NCBI RefSeq assembly: GCF_937976265.1
Contig: NZ_CALJRX010000323.1
Span: 1-10,623 of the forward strand
Source of the DNA: an uncultured Haemophilus sp.
Lineage (GTDB): Bacteria; Pseudomonadota; Gammaproteobacteria; Enterobacterales; Pasteurellaceae
DNA length: 10,623 nucleotides
Direction: 5' to 3'
The notes beneath the pieces are model-generated. The model searched no databases. It saw only the letters and a list, made by a program, of their open reading frames with translations, and had not been told where the DNA came from. Position 1 is the stretch's first letter. Every line of letters starts with the position of its first letter. A program made the translations under genes and the position numbers. Shown here one piece after another: positions 1 to 6,038 of this stretch.

Positions 1-2
1 GA

Positions 3-79
3 CGCGGGGTGGAGCAGCTTGGTAGCTCGTCGGGCTCATAACCCGAAGGCCGTCGGTTCAAATCCGGCCCCCGCAACCA
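3..79 (+). tRNA. Initiator tRNA-fMet (anticodon CAU)
   Basis: A 77-nt tRNA that starts translation by carrying formylmethionine. The anticodon loop reads ctCATaa, and the anticodon stem carries the three consecutive G-C pairs (GGG/CCC) typical of initiators. The first base C faces A at position 72, the unpaired acceptor end that lets the formyltransferase recognise the initiator. The sequence is almost identical to E. coli tRNA-fMet and the 3' CCA is encoded. It lies at the window edge, so its promoter is not visible. A perfect palindromic terminator follows 8 nt downstream. Confidence 0.97.
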
Positions 80-85
80 AATTAC

Positions 86-113
86 AAAGCACCGAAATTT
101 CGGTGCTTTTTTC
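86..113 (+). terminator. Intrinsic terminator of tRNA-fMet
   Basis: The 20-bp perfect palindrome AGCACCGAAATTTCGGTGCT (88-107) is flanked by AAA on the left and a run of six T on the right (106-112, one interruption-free T tract). It sits directly after the tRNA and stops its transcript. Confidence 0.9.
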
Positions 114-146
114 GTTTTTAAATAAAGGTAAATTTAATCGAAATAA

Positions 147-178
147 AAAGGCACAATGTCGTGAAACATTATGCCTTT
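147..178 (-). terminator. Intrinsic terminator of the DUF2301-like membrane protein gene
   Basis: Arms at 147-159 and 166-178 form a 13-bp stem with a single mismatch and a 6-nt loop. Read on the minus strand it is followed by a TTTTTATTT tract. It lies 14 nt beyond the stop of the minus-strand gene at 193-699. With the terminator at 86-113 it separates two convergent transcripts. Confidence 0.75.
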
Positions 179-192
179 GTCTATCAATCTTG

Positions 193-699
193 TTAGATTT
201 GGTATTTTGTTTTATCGCCAATATCAAAATGCAATGGCATTCGCCATTTTTGAACCGCAAGAATCAATAATAATCCGCCGACAATCAACGATAAAATTCG
301 GGCAATCCAACCCCCTTCAAATACCCAAGCAAACCAAAGTGCGGCTACAAATGCAGGTTGTAAATTTAATAGCGGTACTCTAAAACAGAAGTATTCTTTA
401 AAACATAAACCGCCCAGCGTTACTAATGCACCACCTAACGCTAATTCATGCCAACCTAAAAGCGCACATAAGAGTGCAAGCCACGTGGCAAATTGAAATG
501 TTAAGCGGAAATGCTTTAAATAAATATGAAGCGATGATGCACAACAAGTTGCTGCAATCAATACGGCAATTTGAGCCTGTTGAGGATACCAAGTTAAAGC
601 TAAGATGCTAAATGCTGCAATCACAAAGCCTGTGCGATAAATAATGACGGTGAGTTTATCCCAAACATCCATTGGAGATTCAATATGTGGATCAGCCAT
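193..699 (-). CDS. Small integral membrane protein, DUF2301-like
   Basis: A 168-residue hydrophobic protein of unknown function, predicted to lie in the inner membrane. Several membrane-spanning stretches can be seen, roughly at residues 18-37, 40-58, 68-100, 111-128 and 132-147, separated by short polar turns. The N-terminus (about 17 residues) is polar with no signal peptide. A cysteine- and phenylalanine-rich motif, CFKEYFCFR (about residues 98-106), resembles the conserved core of the uncharacterised DUF2301 membrane family; this assignment is from memory of the family and is moderate. An AAGGA ribosome site lies about 6 nt before the ATG. The gene is separated from mpl upstream by a terminator, so it probably has its own promoter in the 75-bp gap or depends on leak-through. 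A one-mismatch uptake sequence (AAGTGCGGC, 337-345) lies inside it. Confidence 0.8.
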   Translation of the reverse strand: MADPHIESPMDVWDKLTVIIYRTGFVIAAFSILALTWYPQQAQIAVLIAATCCASSLHIYLKHFRLTFQFATWLALLCALLGWHELALGGALVTLGGLCFKEYFCFRVPLLNLQPAFVAALWFAWVFEGGWIARILSLIVGGLLLILAVQKWRMPLHFDIGDKTKYQI

Positions 700-725
700 G
701 CTATTTCCTTATTTTTGATGATAAA

Positions 726-734
726 AAGTGCGGT
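726..734 (+). repeat. DNA uptake signal sequence (USS), plus orientation
   Basis: Exact 9-base core AAGTGCGGT, recognised during natural transformation in Haemophilus. It is paired with the inverted copy at 755-763. Confidence 0.9.
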
Positions 735-754
735 AAAAAACACGCTCATTTTTG

Positions 755-763
755 ACCGCACTT
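755..763 (-). repeat. DNA uptake signal sequence (USS), minus orientation
   Basis: ACCGCACTT on the plus strand, which is the exact core AAGTGCGGT on the minus strand. It is preceded by TG, giving the extended form AAGTGCGGTCA. It is the second arm of the mpl terminator. Confidence 0.9.
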
Positions 764-773
764 TACATTGAGA

Positions 774-2129
774 TTATTTTAATCGATCTAAAATCTTTTG
801 ATGAATGCCACCAAAGCTACCGTTTGACATCACGAGAATCTGATCCGTTGGTTTCGCTTCTGCCACAATCATATCCACTAATTTATCAATATTTCCTGTG
901 TAATGTGCTGGTTGAACACATTGTCCCGCAATTTCAGCCACATCCCATGGAATATTATCTGGTTGTAGCATAAACACCGCATCAGCACGTCCAAGTGCTG
1001 GTGCAATTTCATCTTTATGCACGCCCATTTTCATGGTGTTTGAACGAGGCTCTAATACGGCAAGAATACGTACGCCACCACCTACTTTGTCACGCAACGC
1101 CGTAAGTGTCGCCAGAATTGCTTCTGGATGGTGAGCGAAGTCATCATAAACCGTAATACCGTTTACTTCCCCCTTCACTTCTAAACGACGTTTTGCATTG
1201 ATAAAGCTGCCCAATGCCTGACATGCATCTTCAATGTTGACACCCGCATGATAAGCCGCTGCAATCGCCATTAAAGCATTATGCATATTGTGCTGTCCGA
1301 CAATATTCCATTTCACTTCAGCCACTTTTTTACCGTGATGGAATACAGCAAATTCAGAGCAATCATTGGTAATACGTTCCGCAAACCATTCTTTATCTTT
1401 ACCGATAAATTGTTGTTCTGACCAACAGCCCATATGAAGTGTTTCTTTCACGCTTTGTTCATTTGCAAAAGAAAGAACGCGTCCTGTGGAAGGAATGGTT
1501 CTAATCATGTGATGGAATTGACGCTGGATCGCGTGAAGATCGTCGAAGATATCAGCATGATCGAAGCTGATATTGTTAATGATCAAGGTTTTCGGATTGT
1601 AATGTACAAATTTAGAACGCTTGTCAAAGAACGCCGTATCGTACTCATCCGCTTCAATTACAAAGAACTCACTTTCCCCTAAACGAGCAGAGGTACCAAA
1701 ATTCCCCGCAATCCCACCGATTAGGAAACCGGGTTTTAACCCATTTTGTTCTAAAATCCAAGTCAACATGCCCGTTGTCGTGGTTTTACCATGTGTACCT
1801 GAAACCGCTAACACCCAACGATTACGCAATAAATGGTCGTGTAACCATTGAGGACCTGATGTGTAAGGCAAGGCATTATCCAAAACATATTCCACACAAG
1901 GGTTACCACGCTTCATGGCATTTCCGACAATCACCATATCGGGCGCAGGCTGAAGTTGAGCCACATCATAATTGGGAATAATTTCAATGCCCTGCTCTTG
2001 TAAAAAAGTGCTCATCGGTGGGTAAACATTGGTATCGGAACCCGTTACTTTATAGCCCATTTGTTTGGCAATCATCGCAACGCCACCCATAAAGGTCCCG
2101 CAGATGCCTAAAATATGAATATGTTTCAT
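774..2129 (-). CDS. mpl: UDP-N-acetylmuramate:L-alanyl-gamma-D-glutamyl-meso-diaminopimelate ligase (murein peptide ligase)
   Basis: A cytoplasmic ATP-dependent ligase of murein recycling. It joins the recovered tripeptide L-Ala-gamma-D-Glu-meso-DAP to UDP-MurNAc, returning it to peptidoglycan synthesis. The 451 residues match the full length of the Mur ligase family. The N-terminal UDP-binding domain opens with HILGICGTFMGG (residues 4-15). The ATP P-loop is GTHGKTTTT (111-119), with MLTW following. EADEYD (159-164) and NISFDHADIF (186-195) are the central-domain metal and ATP motifs of the Mpl/MurC branch. DDFAHHPEAI is the third-domain signature. A GAGAAG ribosome site lies about 6 nt before the ATG. 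The GTF in place of the MurC GIG pattern at the N-terminus favours Mpl over MurC, as does a location outside the division and cell wall cluster. A terminator between it and metC suggests separate transcription. Confidence 0.96.
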   Translation of the reverse strand: MKHIHILGICGTFMGGVAMIAKQMGYKVTGSDTNVYPPMSTFLQEQGIEIIPNYDVAQLQPAPDMVIVGNAMKRGNPCVEYVLDNALPYTSGPQWLHDHLLRNRWVLAVSGTHGKTTTTGMLTWILEQNGLKPGFLIGGIAGNFGTSARLGESEFFVIEADEYDTAFFDKRSKFVHYNPKTLIINNISFDHADIFDDLHAIQRQFHHMIRTIPSTGRVLSFANEQSVKETLHMGCWSEQQFIGKDKEWFAERITNDCSEFAVFHHGKKVAEVKWNIVGQHNMHNALMAIAAAYHAGVNIEDACQALGSFINAKRRLEVKGEVNGITVYDDFAHHPEAILATLTALRDKVGGGVRILAVLEPRSNTMKMGVHKDEIAPALGRADAVFMLQPDNIPWDVAEIAGQCVQPAHYTGNIDKLVDMIVAEAKPTDQILVMSNGSFGGIHQKILDRLK

Positions 2130-2190
2130 TGTTCTTCTCTAGTTATTAAAAATGCTGACTATGATAAATCAACTCAAAGATTGAGTAAAT

Positions 2191-2215
2191 AAGGGCTGTT
2201 TACATAAACAGCCCT
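2191..2215 (-). terminator. metC terminator
   Basis: AGGGCTGTTT (2192-2201) pairs perfectly with AAACAGCCCT (2206-2215) over a 4-nt loop. It sits 5 nt after the metC stop on the minus strand and is followed by TTATTT in that direction. The T tract is short but the stem is strong. Confidence 0.75.
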
Positions 2216-2220
2216 CTTTC

Positions 2221-3411
2221 TTATTTGATTCGTTCAAAGCCCGCTTGAAGATCGGCAATTAATTCGTCAGTATCTTCAAATCCAATATGTACTCGAATTA
2301 ATGACCCCGTTAATTTACGCTCAATACCTGGGCGAATTTTCGCAATTTCTTCTGGTTGATTGCATAAAATGAGCGATTCAAACCCGCCCCAAGAATAAGC
2401 CATTGTGAAAAGATCAAAGTTATCCATAAAGGCGGAAAGCTCTTCATCATTTAAACGTTTATGTAATTCAAAAGAGAATAAACCGCTTGCGCCGGTAAAA
2501 TCACGTTTAAAGTTTTCATGGCCTGGGCAACTTGGTAGGGCTGGATGATAAACCGCTTTAACTTGTGGTTGTTCACTTAACCATTTGGCCACTTTTAAAC
2601 TACTTTCATGATGTTGTTTTAATCGCACACCTAAGGTACGAATGCCACGAGCCGTCGTATAGGCGGAATCAGCATCAACCATTTGCCCCATTAAATAGGA
2701 ATGCTCGCGCAATTTATCCCAAGTACGAGCATTAGCCACAGCAGTACCGATCATAATATCAGAATGCCCCACTAAATATTTCGTTCCTGCTTGAATAGAG
2801 ATATCAATACCGTGTTCTAACGCTTTGAATAGTACGCCTCCAGCCCATGTATTATCGATCATAATGACGATGTCAGGGCTCACTGCTCGAACCGCTTTAA
2901 CAATTGCAGGAATATCAGGTACTTCCATCGTTAAAGAACTTGGTGATTCTAAAAATAAGACTTTAGTATTTGGCTGCACAAGTTTAGCAATATCAGTACC
3001 TATCATTGGATCATAATAAGTCGTATCAATATGCATTTTTTTCAAAATTACATTGCAAAAATCTTGTGTCGGCTCATAGGCAGCCCCTGTCATTAAGACA
3101 TGATCACCTGTTTCCACAAAGGATAAAATAGCATTTGTTACCGCTGCGGCCCCACAAGGATAAAGATAACAACCAGCTCCGCCTTCCATTTCACACATTA
3201 AATCTTGAAGTGCAAAGTGCGTTAACGTGCCACGACGCCCGTAGAAAAGCTCTCCCTTGTAACGATTTTTTGTGCAATGTTTTTTATCTGCAATAGTCTC
3301 AAATACTAAAGAAGAAGCACGTTGAACCACGGGGTTAACAGAACCTTGAGTAAAACGTTTCTTACGTCCGGCATGAACCAGTGTGGTTGATAAAGTATGA
3401 TGTTCTGACAT
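2221..3411 (-). CDS. metC: Cystathionine beta-lyase
   Basis: A pyridoxal-phosphate enzyme that cleaves cystathionine to homocysteine, pyruvate and ammonia in methionine synthesis; it is cytoplasmic. The 396-residue reading is typical of proteobacterial MetC. The cofactor lysine lies in GTKYLVGHSD (Lys 211 in this numbering). MIDNTWAGG (about 184-192) carries the cofactor-binding aspartate, and NRYKGELFYGRRGT is the MetC-type N-terminal active-site segment. An upstream in-frame TTG at 3435 would add eight residues but has no ribosome site. The ATG at 3411 has a clear AGGTGA 5 nt upstream, so that start is chosen. The gene diverges from the peroxiredoxin across about 140 bp. No convincing MetJ operator repeat was found in that gap. 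Confidence 0.95.
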   Translation of the reverse strand: MSEHHTLSTTLVHAGRKKRFTQGSVNPVVQRASSLVFETIADKKHCTKNRYKGELFYGRRGTLTHFALQDLMCEMEGGAGCYLYPCGAAAVTNAILSFVETGDHVLMTGAAYEPTQDFCNVILKKMHIDTTYYDPMIGTDIAKLVQPNTKVLFLESPSSLTMEVPDIPAIVKAVRAVSPDIVIMIDNTWAGGVLFKALEHGIDISIQAGTKYLVGHSDIMIGTAVANARTWDKLREHSYLMGQMVDADSAYTTARGIRTLGVRLKQHHESSLKVAKWLSEQPQVKAVYHPALPSCPGHENFKRDFTGASGLFSFELHKRLNDEELSAFMDNFDLFTMAYSWGGFESLILCNQPEEIAKIRPGIERKLTGSLIRVHIGFEDTDELIADLQAGFERIK

Positions 3412-3416
3412 ATATT

Positions 3417-3422
3417 TCACCT
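3417..3422 (-). promoter_or_regulatory. Ribosome binding site that fixes the metC start
   Basis: TCACCT on the plus strand is AGGTGA on the minus strand, 5 nt before the ATG at 3409-3411. It decides against the in-frame TTG at 3433-3435, which has only AT-rich sequence upstream. Confidence 0.8.
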
Positions 3423-3469
3423 GTAACTTAGACAATATTAATTAATTCAATAGATAAAAACAGCTGTTA

Positions 3470-3478
3470 AAGTGCGGT
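3470..3478 (+). repeat. DNA uptake signal sequence (USS)
   Basis: Exact core AAGTGCGGT, with the flanking context AAAGTGCGGTCAATTTTTTT that matches the extended Haemophilus consensus (core plus AT-rich 3' tract). It is in the metC/peroxiredoxin divergent intergenic region. Confidence 0.9.
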
Positions 3479-3539
3479 CAATTTTTTTAGAATAATGACC
3501 GAGTTTTTGCGTTAGCAAAATTTTTATTAACATTTATAT

Positions 3540-3543
3540 AGGA
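3540..3543 (+). promoter_or_regulatory. Ribosome binding site of the peroxiredoxin gene
   Basis: AGGA lies only 3 nt before the ATG at 3547 but 9 nt before the in-frame ATG at 3553. The second spacing is closer to normal and yields a 200-residue protein, so the second ATG is preferred. Confidence 0.6.
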
Positions 3544-3552
3544 ATTATGACT

Positions 3553-4155
3553 ATGGTATTAGTAACTCGTCAAGCTCCAGATTTTACTTCCTCTGCAGTT
3601 TTAGGCAATGGTGAAATCGTTAACAACTTCAATTTCAAAAAACACGTTAATGGTAAAGCGGCGGTATTATTCTTCTATCCATTAGACTTTACTTTCGTTT
3701 GCCCATCTGAATTAATCGCATTCGACCACCGTTATGAAGAATTCAAAAAACGTGGTGTTGAAGTAGTTGGTGTTTCTATCGACTCAGAATTCACTCACAA
3801 TGCATGGCGTAACACCCCAACTGAAAACGGCGGTATCGGTGCAGTTAAATATGCATTAGCAGCTGACGTTAAACACGAAATTGCTAAAGCATACGGTATC
3901 GAACACCCAGAAGAAGGTGTTGCATTACGTGCTTCATTCTTAATCGACAAAAACGGTGTTGTTCGCCACCAAATCGTAAACGACTTACCATTAGGCCGTA
4001 ACATCGATGAAATGTTACGTATGGTTGATGCGTTACAATTCCACGAAGAACACGGTGAAGTTTGCCCAGCGCAATGGGAAAAAGGCAAAGAAGGTATGAA
4101 AGACAGCCCTGAAGGTGTTGCTAAATACTTGAAACAAAACGCTGACAAACTTTAA
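3553..4155 (+). CDS. Typical 2-Cys peroxiredoxin (AhpC/Prx1 subfamily)
   Basis: A cytoplasmic thiol peroxidase reducing hydrogen peroxide and organic hydroperoxides. In the 200-residue reading the peroxidatic cysteine is Cys50 within P43-x3-T47-x2-C50 (PLDFTFVC). The active-site arginine is Arg126 (LRASF), and the resolving cysteine is Cys171 (EVCPAQW). This pair forms the intersubunit disulfide of typical 2-Cys peroxiredoxins. A GGIG motif (93-96) is present, but the C-terminal YF motif of overoxidation-sensitive enzymes is replaced by YL. Codons are strongly restricted (for example TTA, GGT, CGT, GTT, AAA), as in highly expressed Haemophilus genes. The gene is monocistronic with its own terminator. 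No reductase gene (ahpF, trx) is adjacent. An alternative start at 3547 adds two residues. Confidence 0.94.
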   Translation: MVLVTRQAPDFTSSAVLGNGEIVNNFNFKKHVNGKAAVLFFYPLDFTFVCPSELIAFDHRYEEFKKRGVEVVGVSIDSEFTHNAWRNTPTENGGIGAVKYALAADVKHEIAKAYGIEHPEEGVALRASFLIDKNGVVRHQIVNDLPLGRNIDEMLRMVDALQFHEEHGEVCPAQWEKGKEGMKDSPEGVAKYLKQNADKL

Positions 4156-4163
4156 TTTTTAAG

Positions 4164-4190
4164 AAAAAGCCACATTAAGTGGCTTTTTTT
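4164..4190 (+). terminator. Peroxiredoxin terminator
   Basis: AAAAAGCCAC (4164-4173) pairs with GTGGCTTTTT (4179-4188) over a 5-nt loop, followed by more T. This is a textbook intrinsic terminator 9 nt after the stop. Confidence 0.92.
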
Positions 4191-4229
4191 ATTTTTGTAG
4201 ATCCTTTAAAATGAACGTATCTTTAACCA

Positions 4230-4238
4230 AAGTGCGGT
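4230..4238 (+). repeat. DNA uptake signal sequence (USS) in the pgsA leader
   Basis: Exact core AAGTGCGGT, followed by TATTTTT and then the pgsA ATG at 4246. It occupies the position where a ribosome site would be expected. Confidence 0.9.
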
Positions 4239-4245
4239 TATTTTT

Positions 4246-4803
4246 ATGAAATATAATATTCCTATTTTTCTGACGATTCTCCGAGTGATTTTAATTCCAT
4301 TCTTCGTCGTGGCATTTTATTTGCCAATCCCTTCTGCACCTTTTATTACAACGCTTATTTTCTTTATTGCTGGTGTCACCGACTGGTTTGATGGCTATCT
4401 TGCTCGAAAATTAAAACAAACAACTCGTTTCGGTGCTTTCCTTGATCCTGTAGCTGATAAAGTGATGGTTATTACTGCGCTAGTATTAATTGTGGAATAT
4501 CAACATTCTTTTTGGATTACTATTCCCGCTATTATTATGATTTCACGCGAAATCATAATCTCTGCTTTACGTGAATGGATGGCTGAATTGGGTGAACGTA
4601 ATAAAGTAGCCGTTTCATGGATGGGGAAAGTAAAGACTACCTCTCAAATACTAGCTTTAGGTGGATTACTCTGGCGATATAATGTGTATATGGAAACGCT
4701 AGCAATTGTATTGCTCTATTTAGCTGCGATTTTAACGGTTTGGTCAATGCTCCAATACTTAAAAGCAGCAAAAGGCAGCTTGTTAGATAGCATTGAATTA
4801 TAG
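4246..4803 (+). CDS. pgsA: CDP-diacylglycerol--glycerol-3-phosphate 3-phosphatidyltransferase
   Basis: An inner-membrane enzyme that makes phosphatidylglycerophosphate from CDP-diacylglycerol and glycerol-3-phosphate, the committed step to phosphatidylglycerol and cardiolipin. The 185-residue length fits the family. The complete CDP-alcohol phosphotransferase motif is visible: D46-x2-D49-G50-x2-A53-R54-x8-G63-x3-D67-x3-D71. The N-terminus (NIPIFLTILRVILIPFF) and the stretch SREIIISALREWMAELG (100-116) closely match E. coli PgsA. Hydrophobic segments lie at about 8-27, 32-46, 73-85, 90-105, 135-143 and 150-170. The start is supported by alignment with E. coli PgsA rather than by a Shine-Dalgarno, since the upstream bases are an uptake signal sequence. 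Confidence 0.96.
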   Translation: MKYNIPIFLTILRVILIPFFVVAFYLPIPSAPFITTLIFFIAGVTDWFDGYLARKLKQTTRFGAFLDPVADKVMVITALVLIVEYQHSFWITIPAIIMISREIIISALREWMAELGERNKVAVSWMGKVKTTSQILALGGLLWRYNVYMETLAIVLLYLAAILTVWSMLQYLKAAKGSLLDSIEL

Positions 4804-4823
4804 AATTGGCTAAATTTTAAATG

Positions 4824-4858
4824 AAAGGTGCGGTTATTTTAATCGCACCTTTTATTTT
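4824..4858 (+). terminator. pgsA terminator with a near-USS arm
   Basis: AAAGGTGCG (4824-4832) pairs with CGCACCTTT (4844-4852). The stem can extend by about three pairs inward, leaving a 5-nt loop, and a TTTTATTTTT tail follows. The left arm contains AGGTGCGGT, one base away from the uptake core. Confidence 0.88.
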
Positions 4859-4902
4859 TGAATTATTTTTGACCAATCAAAAAATTTTTTTACGAATTTT
4901 AT

Positions 4903-4930
4903 TTGACACAATACGATAAATCCGTAAAAT
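4903..4930 (+). promoter_or_regulatory. Sigma-70 promoter of the tRNA-Gly/tRNA-Leu operon
   Basis: A perfect -35 TTGACA (4903-4908) and a TAAAAT -10 (4925-4930) are separated by 16 bp. The region upstream (about 4875-4902) is a dense A/T tract like an UP element. A GC-rich stretch (CGCCCCG, 4932-4938) follows the -10, the discriminator type found at stringently controlled stable-RNA promoters. The tRNA-Gly begins about 20 nt beyond. Confidence 0.8.
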
Positions 4931-4958
4931 ACGCCCCGTTGTTTGGCAACAAGCAAAC

Positions 4959-5034
<76 letters not shown>

Positions 5035-5038
5035 ATTT

Positions 5039-5125
5039 GCCCGAGTGGTGGAATCGGTAGACACAAGGGATTTAAAATCCCTCGCCTTTCGAGGCGTGCC
5101 AGTTCAAGTCTGGCTTCGGGCACCA
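5039..5125 (+). tRNA. tRNA-Leu (anticodon UAA), ICE integration target
   Basis: An 87-nt class II tRNA. The acceptor arms are GCCCGAG and CTTCGGGC, the anticodon is TAA within TTTAAAA, a long variable arm (CGCCTTTCGAGGCG) is present, the T loop is TTCAAGT, and CACCA is encoded at the end. The gene is complete even though an ICE begins at its 3' end, as expected when the element's attachment site carries a copy of the tRNA 3' portion. Confidence 0.97.
5080..5125. other. Probable attL: 3' end of tRNA-Leu
   Basis: The junction between chromosome and ICE falls at the 3' end of the tRNA-Leu gene, since the first ICE gene starts 75 bp later. In this ICE family integration uses the tRNA 3' end, and ICEHin1056 is known to use tRNA-Leu. 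The exact crossover and repeat length cannot be set here because attR lies outside the window; the limits given are approximate. Confidence 0.55.
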
Positions 5126-5200
5126 TCTAATTCCAAACCAATAATCAGTACCTAGTCCAATACTTAACTTTAATTTTTAATTATCGTTAGGTGAGGAATT

Positions 5201-6037
5201 ATGGACTTCTCTTCTGTTTCTAAAAAACCTTATATTATTACTGTCGCTTGTACTAAAGGCGGTTCTGCAAAAAGTACAAATGCTGCCAATATTGGGGCGT
5301 TCTGCGCTGACCACGGTTTAAGAACTCTTCTTATTGATACGGATACTCAACCAACCTTAAGCTCTTATTATGCTTTAACTGAAGAAGCTCCCGGTGGTAT
5401 TTATGAGTTTTTAACCCGTCGTGATATTGAACCTTCCCATATCATTTCAAAAACATCCATTCCTAATTTGGATTTAATTCAATCAAATGACCCATCAAAC
5501 AATGTAAGTCAAACTCTACGTAATGCCCCTGATGGTGCAATTCGATTTAGTCACTTAATTAAAAACATTGATAATTATGATGTTATTGTGGTTGATACTC
5601 GAGGTACTAGAGACATTACTGTCGATATGTCTGTCTTAGCAGCTGACATCCTATTCTGCCCTATTCTTCCACACATTCTTTCTGCGAAAGAATTTATCCG
5701 TGGAACTATCGGAATGTATCAAGATTTAGAAACCTTTGAATCATTTGGTTTCAAATTACCACCTCTCAAAGCTATCGCAAATTGCGTTGATAATACTAAT
5801 GACGTGAAATTTGTACTCAATCAATTACACGTACTCTTTGAAACCAATTTTGATGAAAGCAAAACCTTCCTTGATTTTTCAATCCCTGCGCATGTGGCAT
5901 ATAGAGAAGCTGCAACTTATTCATTGCCAGTTTATCGCCATAGCCAAGCTGAATATCCTGTTATCAAAGAACTGTGTTGCTTGTTACTCCCTCAATTTAA
6001 AACACTTTTTGATAAACCAATGAAAAAGGAAGGCTAA
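5201..6037 (+). CDS. parA: ParA/Soj-family partition ATPase of the ICE
   Basis: A 278-residue ParA/MinD-type ATPase, expected to help keep the excised or replicating element in dividing cells, acting on the nucleoid with a ParB partner. The deviant Walker A is KGGSAKST (19-26): the signature lysine Lys19 and the P-loop Lys24 are present, while the usual KGGVGKT has S-A in place of V-G. Walker A' is LLIDTDTQP (43-51) and Walker B is VIVVDTRG (128-135) with Asp132. There is no N-terminal DNA-binding extension, so it is of the short type. An AGGTGAGGA ribosome site ends 3 nt before the ATG. It is first in a four-gene operon with the helicase gene 1 nt downstream. Read-through from the tRNA promoter is possible. 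Confidence 0.9.
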   Translation: MDFSSVSKKPYIITVACTKGGSAKSTNAANIGAFCADHGLRTLLIDTDTQPTLSSYYALTEEAPGGIYEFLTRRDIEPSHIISKTSIPNLDLIQSNDPSNNVSQTLRNAPDGAIRFSHLIKNIDNYDVIVVDTRGTRDITVDMSVLAADILFCPILPHILSAKEFIRGTIGMYQDLETFESFGFKLPPLKAIANCVDNTNDVKFVLNQLHVLFETNFDESKTFLDFSIPAHVAYREAATYSLPVYRHSQAEYPVIKELCCLLLPQFKTLFDKPMKKEG

Positions 6038-6038
6038 T

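Larger units (their letters stand above)
724..764 (-). terminator. mpl terminator made of two inverted uptake signal sequences
   Basis: AAAGTGCGGT (725-734) and its reverse complement ACCGCACTTT (755-764) form a 10-11-bp stem with a 20-nt loop. On the minus strand the second arm ends in TTTTT, giving a normal Rho-independent terminator 10 nt after the mpl stop codon. Inverted uptake-sequence pairs acting as terminators are well known in Haemophilus. Confidence 0.85.

Noticed and set aside
19..270. Plus-strand frame of 83 codons starting inside tRNA-fMet
   Set aside because: It begins in the tRNA, crosses a terminator and runs antisense into the membrane protein gene.
3412..3480. MetJ operator upstream of metC
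   Set aside because: No tandem AGACGTCT-like repeats could be seen in the intergenic region.
3795..4148. 117-codon frame on the minus strand opposite the peroxiredoxin
   Set aside because: An antisense shadow caused by the restricted codon use of a highly expressed gene; no family resemblance or ribosome site.
5702..5707. Additional GGAACT in parA, and AGTTCC at 9844-9849 in the replication gene
   Set aside because: Isolated single half-sites; a 6-base sequence is expected two or three times in a window of this size.
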